In this document: positions 1 through 5,998 of the stretch, in pieces | Position numbering within the stretch: position 1 is the first letter of the stretch | Layout of the letters: each line of letters begins with the position of its first letter | DNA from: Balneolia bacterium | GTDB taxonomy: Bacteria > Bacteroidota > Rhodothermia > Balneolales > Cyclonatronaceae | Length of the DNA stretch: 10,136 bases | Assembly: GCA_003566395.1 (NCBI GenBank) | Contig: PXDL01000364.1 | Span: 1-10,136, forward strand | Reading direction: 5' to 3' | Position numbers and translations under genes: made by a program | The notes under the pieces: model-generated | What the model saw: the letters and a program-made list of their open reading frames with translations, nothing else | The model's database searches: none | What the model was told of the DNA's origin: nothing

Positions 1-966
1 AATAATCTCGGGTACTTTATCAAAATCCAGAATAGAAAACTCCTCCATAATACTGAAGTCTTCCAGCACGATATCGGCCAGCTCTTTGGAGCGGTTCATG
101 CTCTCGGCAATTTGAAAAGAGACGGTCTGATCAAGAATATCAAGGATGTTTTTAACCTGTTCGGTTTCAAGCAGGGGGGCGCTTACGTTTACGGCTATCA
201 CAACATTAGCGCCAAGATTCAGGGCTTCTTCAACCGGAAGATTCCGGACTACGCCACCGTCAATCAAAAGCATATTTTCAAACTGTTTCGGTTTAAACAC
301 ACTCGGAATGGCTATACTGGCCCGGATGGCTTCTGCTATATATCCATCTTCAAATACCACGATCCCGCCGTTTTCAAGATTGGTAGCCACGCACTTAAAG
401 GGAATGGGGAACTGACTGAAATCCTGATGCCCCGGATACGGCCACGAGAGTTCATTGAGCAGCATCTGAATGCGTTGCCCTGCCACCACTCCGGTTGGAA
501 GAGAAACCGACCGGTCGATGATCGGCAGAGTTACCAAATAAAGGCTGTCCCACTCTTTTTCCTCAACCGGAATATGTCGTCGTCTGATTTCATCGGTAAA
601 GAGGTCGTCCCAGTTCAGTCCGATGGCAAGTTCCTCTATGTAATCCACGCTGTAGCCCATCGCATACAGGCCGCCGATAAGCGCGCCCATACTTGTGCCG
701 GTGATGTAGTCAATCGGCATGCCTACTTCTTCCAGTACCCGGATGACCCCGAGATGGGCAAAGCCTTTAGCTCCGCCACCGCTGAGGGTAAGACCGATTC
801 GGGTATCGGCATCTATTTGGGGAAGCCTGATGATGCTGTCGTCGTCGTTCTCGTCAGAGTTCCCATTCACCTGTTGGGCCGAGGTGCCCTGAACCCATAG
901 AAATGTAACTAAAAATAAGGCTGTAAGAATACTTGAGGCAGATTTCCGGAAACTTCTGAACTGCAT
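1..966 (-). CDS. Secreted patatin-like phospholipase, 3' end outside the window
   Basis: The frame runs from the ATG at 966 leftward to base 1 without a stop, giving 322 residues of an incomplete protein. A hydrophobic segment at residues 11-26 followed by TSA-QQ at 28-32 looks like a signal peptidase I signal, so the product should be exported. The patatin catalytic set is present: the oxyanion loop GGGAKG at 63-68, the nucleophile elbow GTSMG at 90-94 with Ser92, and the dyad Asp in DGG at 236-238. Patatins hydrolyse acyl esters of lipids. In Bacteroidota-like bacteria, exported patatins of this type often continue into a POTRA/outer-membrane barrel domain; whether this one does cannot be seen here. 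It lies 118 bp downstream of purC on the same strand and may share its transcript. No clear Shine-Dalgarno sequence precedes the ATG. The family is certain; the substrate is unknown. Confidence 0.93.
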   Translation of the reverse strand, partial: MQFRSFRKSASSILTALFLVTFLWVQGTSAQQVNGNSDENDDDSIIRLPQIDADTRIGLTLSGGGAKGFAHLGVIRVLEEVGMPIDYITGTSMGALIGGLYAMGYSVDYIEELAIGLNWDDLFTDEIRRRHIPVEEKEWDSLYLVTLPIIDRSVSLPTGVVAGQRIQMLLNELSWPYPGHQDFSQFPIPFKCVATNLENGGIVVFEDGYIAEAIRASIAIPSVFKPKQFENMLLIDGGVVRNLPVEEALNLGANVVIAVNVSAPLLETEQVKNILDILDQTVSFQIAESMNRSKELADIVLEDFSIMEEFSILDFDKVPEII

Positions 967-1084
967 GATTATTCTGTAGTTGATACAAGAGAAAGATGAA
1001 TACGAAGGCTATTTTTCGTTGTCTCCGCCCACAAGATAAGAGTATGCCCGGCCGGATGCTGAAAATAATGAATCGGAAGGTCTT

Positions 1085-2038
1085 TTATACGGCGTAGTTC
1101 TTTAGAATTTCGCTGAGCGCATGGTCGAATTCGGGTGTAATTACCGGGGTGAAGTCCTCTCCGGTAATCAGTTCGTAGAGCTCTTTATATTTATAGAAAA
1201 TTTCGAGGCGCACCTTGTCGGGAAGATCAGGCATCATCTGACCCGCTTCTCCCATAAATTGGTTCGACCTGAGCCAGTCGCGCAAATACTCTTTTGAAAG
1301 TTGTACAGGTTCGCGCCCTTCCTGTGCAAGTGCCCGGAACGAGTCGGCGTAGTAATAGCGTGAGGAATCCGGGGTATGCACTTCGTCAATGAGCATCAGC
1401 TTGCCGTCGAGGTAGCCGAATTCGTACTTGGTATCGGCCAGAATAAGCCCCCGTTCGGCGGCAATGTCGGTTCCGCGCTGAAACAGGCGTTTAGCGACGC
1501 CGGTGATTTCGGCCCACTGTTCTTTACTCAACAGCCCCCGACGGATAATCTCTTCGTGGGCAATATCTTCATCATGGCCTTGAGCTTCCTTGGTGGTAGG
1601 GGTGAGGATCGGCTCGGGGAACGGCTCGTACTGTTTCATGTTCTCCGGCATTGGTTGGCCGCACAGAACGCGCTTCCCTTTACTGTATTCGCGCCAGGCG
1701 TGGCCGGCAAGATAACCGCGGACAACCACTTCAACCGGAACAGGCTTGCATTCATGCGCAATAGTGATGTTAGGATGGGGCACATCAATAATATGAGTCG
1801 GAACAATATCCCCGACGCGCCGCATGGAAAAGGCAGCCAGCAGATTCAGAATTTGTCCTTTACAGGGAATAGACTGGGCCAGAATATGGTCGTAGGCCGA
1901 AATTCGGTCGGTAACAACAATCGCCAGTTTGTTTCCTTTCAGGCGGTACACATCACGAACTTTCCCGCGATCCGGGGCCGGATATCCTTTGGCGGAGGTA
2001 AGTGTAATGCAGAAATCGAGCAGCCTGGACGGGTTCAA
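1085..2038 (-). CDS. purC: Phosphoribosylaminoimidazole-succinocarboxamide synthase (SAICAR synthase)
   Basis: PurC joins CAIR and aspartate using ATP to make SAICAR in de novo purine synthesis in the cytoplasm. The 317-residue length fits the longer yeast ADE1/Bacteroidota type rather than the roughly 240-residue E. coli type. Visible motifs are the glycine-rich nucleotide loop RGKVRDVY (24-31), VTDRISAYD (42-50), the signature region PVEVVVRGYLAGHAW (101-115) and the second signature LADTKYEFG (200-208). The start is a TTG at 2038-2036 that overlaps the lacI TGA stop as TTGA. The frame has an upstream stop at 2057-2059 and no ATG until residue 72, past the nucleotide loop, so a non-ATG start is required. 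No Shine-Dalgarno sequence is evident, so initiation by translational coupling to lacI is likely. The function is secure; the exact start is slightly less so. Confidence 0.96.
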   Translation of the reverse strand: MNPSRLLDFCITLTSAKGYPAPDRGKVRDVYRLKGNKLAIVVTDRISAYDHILAQSIPCKGQILNLLAAFSMRRVGDIVPTHIIDVPHPNITIAHECKPVPVEVVVRGYLAGHAWREYSKGKRVLCGQPMPENMKQYEPFPEPILTPTTKEAQGHDEDIAHEEIIRRGLLSKEQWAEITGVAKRLFQRGTDIAAERGLILADTKYEFGYLDGKLMLIDEVHTPDSSRYYYADSFRALAQEGREPVQLSKEYLRDWLRSNQFMGEAGQMMPDLPDKVRLEIFYKYKELYELITGEDFTPVITPEFDHALSEILKNYAV

Positions 2039-3048
2039 GAGCGTTGCCGGGTAGATTTACGTTCAACGAGTTCGGGTTCGATTACCGTCTGTTTTACCTT
2101 GATGGTGTTGTCTTTGTACCGCTCCGAAAGCCGCTGTATGGCTCTGATGCCCACATCGTACATAATCTGATCCATGGTGGTGATATTCAGGAATTTTGAA
2201 ATTTTGATATTGTCGTATCCCATCACCCCGATGTCGTCGGGCACCTTCATGCCGAGTTCCTGAAGTGCGTGTATGGCCCCGATCGCCTGCGTATCGTTCG
2301 AACAAAACAGCGCATCGGGAAAAGCATCCCGGTCCTTTAGAATTTTGACGGCTTCGTAACCGGCTTCTTCACTAAATCCGGCGTGTTTTCGGGTTATGCC
2401 GGTTACCATGTACTTGTCATCAAGATCGATGCCGGACTCTTTCAGAGCCATTCTGAATCCGCGCTCTCGTTCATCCGATACCCTGGATTTGGTGTGCGAA
2501 CGGATCATACCGATATCTTTATAACCCATTTTCACCAAATGCTGCCCCGCCTTGTATCCGCCTTTGTAGTTATCCCAGTAAAAATAATCGTAGGAAGGAT
2601 GATTCGACCCTACCAGAATAACCGGGATGTCATAGTCGGTCAGCCGCTTATGCACGGGTTCGGTGATATCGATTGAAAAAATGACCAACCCGTCAGGAAT
2701 ACCGCGATCCACGAAACGTTTGAAATTTTCCTCAGGATCTTCAGAGCCGGTATTATATATAATGAAATCAAGATCAAGCTTGCTGATTTCATCTTTTACC
2801 CCTTTAAGTACTTCATTGAAAAAGGGCGTGGTGAAGGTAGGAACGGCTACGGCAATAATCTGAGGCTGCCGTTTAGCCAGCATGCGGGCGCTAACCTGTG
2901 GATAAAAATCCAGCTTTTCAATAGCCGCTTTAACCTTGGTCTTGGTTTCTTCTGAAACGTAGGGTGATTCATTAAGTACTCTTGAAACCGTGGATATAGC
3001 GACACCAGCCTCTTTCGCTACATCATAAATTGTGATTTTTTTTCCCAT
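2035..3048 (-). CDS. LacI/GalR-family transcriptional regulator
   Basis: This 337-residue protein has the full LacI-family layout. An N-terminal helix-turn-helix lies at residues 5-26, with recognition helix ISTVSRVLN (18-26) and hinge helix SARMLA (53-58). A periplasmic-binding-protein-like effector domain covers about 62-330, with the typical CSNDTQAIGAIHAL (249-262) and IGVMGYDN (273-280) segments. Such proteins repress or activate genes in response to a small ligand, usually a sugar or nucleoside. The stop overlaps the TTG start of purC by 4 bp, so both are probably on one mRNA. E. coli PurR is a LacI-family purine repressor, which makes a purine role tempting, but nothing visible identifies the ligand. 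The ATG at 3048 places the HTH at the normal distance from the N terminus. The family is certain and the regulon unknown. Confidence 0.95.
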   Translation of the reverse strand: MGKKITIYDVAKEAGVAISTVSRVLNESPYVSEETKTKVKAAIEKLDFYPQVSARMLAKRQPQIIAVAVPTFTTPFFNEVLKGVKDEISKLDLDFIIYNTGSEDPEENFKRFVDRGIPDGLVIFSIDITEPVHKRLTDYDIPVILVGSNHPSYDYFYWDNYKGGYKAGQHLVKMGYKDIGMIRSHTKSRVSDERERGFRMALKESGIDLDDKYMVTGITRKHAGFSEEAGYEAVKILKDRDAFPDALFCSNDTQAIGAIHALQELGMKVPDDIGVMGYDNIKISKFLNITTMDQIMYDVGIRAIQRLSERYKDNTIKVKQTVIEPELVERKSTRQRS

Positions 3049-3311
3049 AAATATGGAGCCAAATAACTACTGAATAATGTTGAAATATAAAAAACTGAAG
3101 AAAGAATTAGCAGAACTGATTGGATGTTCATCATGCATCACATCACACGTAAGAAATTTCCGAATAAATAATCAGTACTACGGTTTTCTATATGCGATAG
3201 TGATGAATGCACAATAATTCCCGGTTTATGATTCGTTCCCGACCTCATCAATACTAATAGAAGACTTACCAAAATCATTGTTTTTCCGTCTTCTGCCTTG
3301 TCATTGATAAT

Positions 3312-3331
3312 GAAAACCCCGAAAAGCGGGG
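3312..3331 (-). terminator. Candidate leftward intrinsic terminator
   Basis: Read on the minus strand, the sequence forms a 5-bp GC stem, CCCCG and CGGGG around the loop CTTTT, followed directly by TTTTC. The hairpin plus T-run resembles a short rho-independent terminator. It would stop a transcript coming from the region to its right (about 3350-3920), where no ordinary gene is visible. It could also attenuate a long lacI leader. The stem is short and the T-run only four bases, so support is modest. Confidence 0.35.
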
Positions 3332-3606
3332 GATACTGCGGTTTCATTTTTCACAGGCGTTGAGTACGAAAACAATCTCTGAATAATCAAAGCCTTCTAC
3401 TACCACAATATCTGCATAATTACACAATAACAACTTAAATTAAGCAATATCAGGTATAATTCAAGCAGTAAATTTAACCTAATCGTATTACGGCATTATT
3501 ATCTTTAGACGATATTGATGAATGGATTAAAAAAGTTAGTTAGCCTGCCGGATAGTTTGTTATGAGTTTCAGGAAGTTCGGAAATATGCCTGCTTTTGCC
3601 GAAGAT

Positions 3607-3692
3607 AAAAGTTGTACGTGCTTTTATGTAAGCGGCAGCGAATAGTGCGTATTCACAACTTTTTGGAGCAAGATTTAACCCGTATCGCTGCC
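3607..3692. repeat. Interleaved inverted repeats
   Basis: A 9-bp perfect inverted repeat, AAAAGTTGT at 3607-3615 and ACAACTTTT at 3655-3663, is interleaved with an 8-bp perfect one, GGCAGCGA at 3634-3641 and TCGCTGCC at 3685-3692. The order A-B-A'-B' is that of a pseudoknot if transcribed, or of two alternative hairpins. A third small hairpin, GAATA-gtgcg-TATTC (3640-3654), abuts the second 9-bp arm. The arms are read directly from the sequence; the folding is inferred. Confidence 0.55.
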
Positions 3693-3742
3693 TGCGGCCG
3701 CTACACGCTCCCGGTGAAAAAAATTTCCTGATTATTTTTACA

Positions 3743-3754
3743 GAAAAGCTTTTC
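3743..3754. promoter_or_regulatory. Perfect 12-bp palindrome, possible operator
   Basis: GAAAAGCTTTTC is identical to its own reverse complement and sits between lacI and crtB. LacI-family operators are often palindromes of the GAAA..TTTC kind, but usually with a central CG, whereas this one has a central GC. Its assignment as an operator is therefore speculative. Confidence 0.2.
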
Positions 3755-4045
3755 CATCCTTGAAATTTTAGGTTAATTAGGATGATGGGTTTGCATTTTT
3801 CACCCAGGATAAGATTTTCCGATTCACGTATCCTTGCACGACGTAAGCATCTGTTAATCTGATAGTTGGTATTGTAAGACCTGGTCGGAAGCAGGGGTTG
3901 CTTTACGTTACTTTGGCGGGACTACGTGCACCTTCATTCGTTTCACAGAGCGATTCGAGGAACGATTGACGTCTATCATGAATTATCGATTGTATTCGGA
4001 AACAGTTCAAAAACTTTTTTCTACCTCCCCATAGCAGCATTTTTT

Positions 4046-5017
4046 ATGAATTACATCCTAAAGCTTCCTTATGCGTTAATTCGTCCGGTCTATGAGCGGA
4101 CGCATTTTCATACGGCTGTAATTGATGAAATTAGCCGGGACGAGCTGCGTCAGGCGTATCGCCACTGCCGTCAGATTACAAGAGAGTATGCCAAAACGTT
4201 TTACATGGCAACCCGGCTGCTTCCAAACAAAAAACAGCGCTCCATATTTGCTATTTATGCAATGTGCAGGCATATCGATGATTTGGTAGATGAAGCTGAG
4301 GATCTCGTTCTTCAAAAGAAACTGGACAGCCGCCAAATTCCGGTGATGCTCGATCAGTGGAAATCTCATCTCATCCGAACTTACAACGGCGAACAAATAG
4401 ATCATCCGGTCCTCACGGCTTTATCCGACGTGTTGAAAGAGTACAACCTGCCTATTGAACTTCCTTTCCAGCTTATGGACGGCGTTTGTATGGACCTCAC
4501 CAAAAAGCGCTACGAAACGTTCGAAGAACTCTACGAATACAGCTATAAAGTAGCTTCGGTAGTGGGGTTGATGGTAAGCGAAGTTTTCGGGTATGATGAT
4601 GAAAAAGCCCTTGATCATGCAGTTCAGCTGGGAATTGCCATGCAGCTGACCAATATTTTGCGCGATGTGGGCGAAGACCTCAAACGGGGTCGTATCTATT
4701 TACCTCAGGACGAGCTCCGGAAGTTCGGAATCAGCGAGCAGGACCTGTTCGATCATAAAATTGATGATAAATTCCGGGATTTTATGGAATTCCAAATTCA
4801 GCGCGCCGAGCAATACTACAGCGATGCCGACCCCGGAATCCCCATGCTTTCCAGCGACAGCCATTATCCCGTGGCAATGGCCCGGTTGAATTACAGCAAA
4901 ATACTTCAGCGAATCCGGGATAACGACTACCAGGTATTTACACACAGAGCCTTTCTTTCAACCACCGAAAAGCTTTCCATCATACCGAGAATCTGGTGGA
5001 AAAAGCGCCGCACCTGA
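4046..5017 (+). CDS. crtB: Phytoene/squalene synthase family protein
   Basis: Members condense two prenyl diphosphates head-to-head; CrtB makes phytoene from two GGPP, the first committed step of carotenoid synthesis. The 323-residue form shows the class motifs: YAKTFYMATRLLP (48-60), the first Asp-rich motif in IDDLVDE (77-83), and the second, NILRDVGEDLKRGRIYLP (203-220), with DVGED at 207-211. It resembles CrtB more than hopanoid-pathway HpnC/HpnD, but squalene or dehydrosqualene synthesis cannot be excluded. The ATG at 4046 was chosen because it gives a normal family length. The frame is open upstream to a GTG at 3926, which would add 40 residues that look unlike the family. Neither start has a clear Shine-Dalgarno sequence. 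No other carotenoid genes lie within the window. Family certain; product probable. Confidence 0.9.
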   Translation: MNYILKLPYALIRPVYERTHFHTAVIDEISRDELRQAYRHCRQITREYAKTFYMATRLLPNKKQRSIFAIYAMCRHIDDLVDEAEDLVLQKKLDSRQIPVMLDQWKSHLIRTYNGEQIDHPVLTALSDVLKEYNLPIELPFQLMDGVCMDLTKKRYETFEELYEYSYKVASVVGLMVSEVFGYDDEKALDHAVQLGIAMQLTNILRDVGEDLKRGRIYLPQDELRKFGISEQDLFDHKIDDKFRDFMEFQIQRAEQYYSDADPGIPMLSSDSHYPVAMARLNYSKILQRIRDNDYQVFTHRAFLSTTEKLSIIPRIWWKKRRT

Positions 5018-5051
5018 TTTTAATTATCTCATCCTGAAAAAGCGCTTTTTT
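5000..5051 (+). terminator. Possible terminator after crtB
   Basis: AAAAAGCGC at 5000-5008, the last Lys/Arg codons of crtB, can pair with GCGCTTTTT at 5042-5050 as a 9-bp stem around a 33-nt loop. The same AAAAAGCGC is repeated at 5037-5045, making AAAAAGCGCTTTTT a self-complementary block. A six-T run ends at 5051. The long loop weakens the call. Confidence 0.3.
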
Positions 5052-5076
5052 GATGTTTTCTGACTGATTTTATTCC

Positions 5077-5082
5077 TATAAT
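5077..5082 (+). promoter_or_regulatory. Candidate -10 box upstream of the esterase-like gene
   Basis: A perfect TATAAT lies 66 bp before the ATG at 5149. The best -35-like hexamer, TTGATG at 5050-5055, is 21 bp away, too far for a standard sigma-70 promoter, and nothing good lies at 16-18 bp. It would allow the gene to be expressed independently of crtB. The assignment rests on the -10 match alone. Confidence 0.3.
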
Positions 5083-5148
5083 CCAAGTACACTATATACA
5101 CGTCAGTCAATCAACCAGCTTAATGTACCAAATTCCTGAGGCTACTTC

Positions 5149-5859
5149 ATGATGAAGAAAGACAGCAGAGCATGGAACAGCCCGAGCATGGGCGAAAAGG
5201 TGAAGGTGAATACCTACGGCACTTCAGGCACGCCGATATTATTTTTCAATTCAGATTGTGATAAAACCGGTAATGACCTGAAATTCCTGGACAGCATCAG
5301 ATTCCAGCTCGATGAAGGCCTTAATATGGCTTTTACCGTACAAAAACCCGATTATAAACTCATTTTTGATGAATCGGTGGATCCGCGCAAACGCCTGATT
5401 CACTACCTGCATCTCGAAAGTTTTATTATTGATGAAGTAGTACCCCGGATGATAAGTGAAACGGGCCGGGATTTCATTATTGTCTCCGGAGTGGGCGACG
5501 GCGGCTACCTGGCCATAAATATGATGCTCAAGCATCCGACCAAATTTCACAAATGTATTACCGTGTGCGGAAAATACGACATGCGCCCGTGGTTCGACGG
5601 CTCGGAAGACGAAGATTTTTACTACAACAACCCGATTGAGTTTTTGCCAAACCTCACCGATGAAACGTTTCTTTCAGGGCTTCGCGGAAGCGATATACGT
5701 CTGATTACACACATAGACGACCCTAACACCGAACAAGCCGATACCATTAGTGATTTCCTCCATTCCCGTCAGGTAGATCATGTGCTGGATGTATGGGGTA
5801 GCGAGCGCTCTTTTGATGCGGAAACACTTAAAGAAATGTATGCCAAGCATATTCCGTGA
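5149..5859 (+). CDS. Esterase-fold (alpha/beta hydrolase) protein lacking catalytic Ser and His
   Basis: The 236-residue protein matches in outline the small bacterial putative-esterase family (esterase D/PF00756 type). It has an N-terminal strand region (GTPILFFNSD, 27-36), RLIHYLHLESFIIDEVVP (82-99), a nucleophile-elbow segment IVSGVGDGGYLAINMMLKHP (111-130), GKYDMRPWFDG (141-151), NNPIEFLPNL (160-169) and a C-terminal VLDVWGSERSFD (212-223). Active relatives have G-x-S-x-G at the elbow and a GHDW-like motif after the late VWG. Here the elbow reads G114-V-G116-D-G118, and the His position falls on Phe222. It is therefore probably a pseudoenzyme or a binding/scaffold protein. No signal peptide is seen, so it is likely cytoplasmic. 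The start has a GAGG at 5138-5141, 7 nt before ATG. Fold fairly sure; function unknown. Confidence 0.85.
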   Translation: MMKKDSRAWNSPSMGEKVKVNTYGTSGTPILFFNSDCDKTGNDLKFLDSIRFQLDEGLNMAFTVQKPDYKLIFDESVDPRKRLIHYLHLESFIIDEVVPRMISETGRDFIIVSGVGDGGYLAINMMLKHPTKFHKCITVCGKYDMRPWFDGSEDEDFYYNNPIEFLPNLTDETFLSGLRGSDIRLITHIDDPNTEQADTISDFLHSRQVDHVLDVWGSERSFDAETLKEMYAKHIP

Positions 5860-5880
5860 TGCTTCGGGTTCTCCTTTAAG

Positions 5881-5995
5881 CCGAAAATTCGGTATAATAA
5901 CGCCGGCCGGACTGATTCTCCGGATTTTATCTCTGTGATTAAATTCCGGGATATTTTTTAGTTCCGGAACACCTAAGAACACACTGAAAATTCAG
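5881..5995. promoter_or_regulatory. Palindrome-rich leader of the accC cluster
   Basis: The 139 bp before accC contain several short dyads: CCGAAAATTCGG (5881-5892), CCGGCCGG (5903-5910), GTTCCGGAAC (5961-5970, perfect) and CTGAAAATTCAG (5984-5995). The first and last share the core GAAAATTC, and the last ends 3 nt before the start codon. TTCGG at 5863-5867 can pair with CCGAA at 5881-5885, in competition with the pairing of that CCGAA with TTCGG at 5888-5892. A TATAAT at 5893-5898, with a poor -35 (TTCTCC, 5869-5874), is a candidate promoter. Binding proteins are not known; the dyads could be operators or mRNA hairpins. Confidence 0.35.
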
Positions 5996-5998
5996 CTT

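Larger units (their letters stand above)
3505..3921 (-). other. 138-codon open frame without a start codon; gene remnant or repeat element
   Basis: On the minus strand there is no stop between the TAG at 3924-3922 and the TAA at 3507-3505, leaving 138 sense codons. No ATG, GTG or TTG lies in frame, so it is not an ordinary gene as it stands. The conceptual product includes the segment AAAYIKARTTFIFGKSRH and a basic stretch around SGRRQRYG. The second half overlaps two inverted repeats: AAAAGTTGT/ACAACTTTT (3607-3615 and 3655-3663) and GGCAGCGA/TCGCTGCC (3634-3641 and 3685-3692). I do not recognise a family. It may be a decayed gene whose start was lost, or a structured intergenic repeat that happens to be open. 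Confidence 0.35.
3049..4045. other. Long AT-rich region between divergent lacI and crtB
   Basis: About 1 kb without a recognisable gene separates the two divergent genes. From left to right it holds an unremarkable lacI upstream stretch, a leftward terminator-like hairpin near 3312-3331, and a minus-strand open frame lacking a start codon (3505-3921). That frame contains two interleaved inverted repeats. The perfect palindrome GAAAAGCTTTTC lies at 3743-3754, followed by inverted pairs CATCCT/AGGATG (3755-3760 and 3779-3784) and TGGGT/ACCCA (3786-3790 and 3802-3806). The plus frame of crtB is also open from a GTG at 3926. No tRNA, riboswitch or sigma-70 promoter of good quality was recognised. 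Confidence 0.6.

Noticed and set aside
112..900. 262-codon plus-strand open frame
   Set aside because: It lies opposite the patatin gene, which has a signal peptide and all catalytic motifs; the plus frame shows no family features.
1376..2170. 264-codon plus-strand open frame
   Set aside because: It is antisense to purC and the end of lacI, both fully recognisable; it is a mirror of their codon structure.
3138..3347. 69-codon minus-strand open frame with an ATG
   Set aside because: A terminator-like hairpin falls in its first codons, there is no ribosome binding site, and the product has no recognisable pattern.
3518..3645. Two tiny plus-strand open frames (15 and 27 codons) touching as ATGA
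   Set aside because: They are too short, lack ribosome binding sites, and overlap the inverted repeats; the overlap is likely chance.
3632..3712. GC-rich block considered as a tRNA or integron attC site
   Set aside because: No cloverleaf or anticodon arm could be drawn, and no GTTRRRY/RYYYAAC core pair with proper spacing was found; there is no integrase in the window.
3904..3919. TTACTTTGG motif before crtB as a Bacteroidota-type -7 box (TAnnTTTG)
   Set aside because: The spacing inside the box is one base short, and no TTTG/TTG -33 element lies 19-21 bp upstream.
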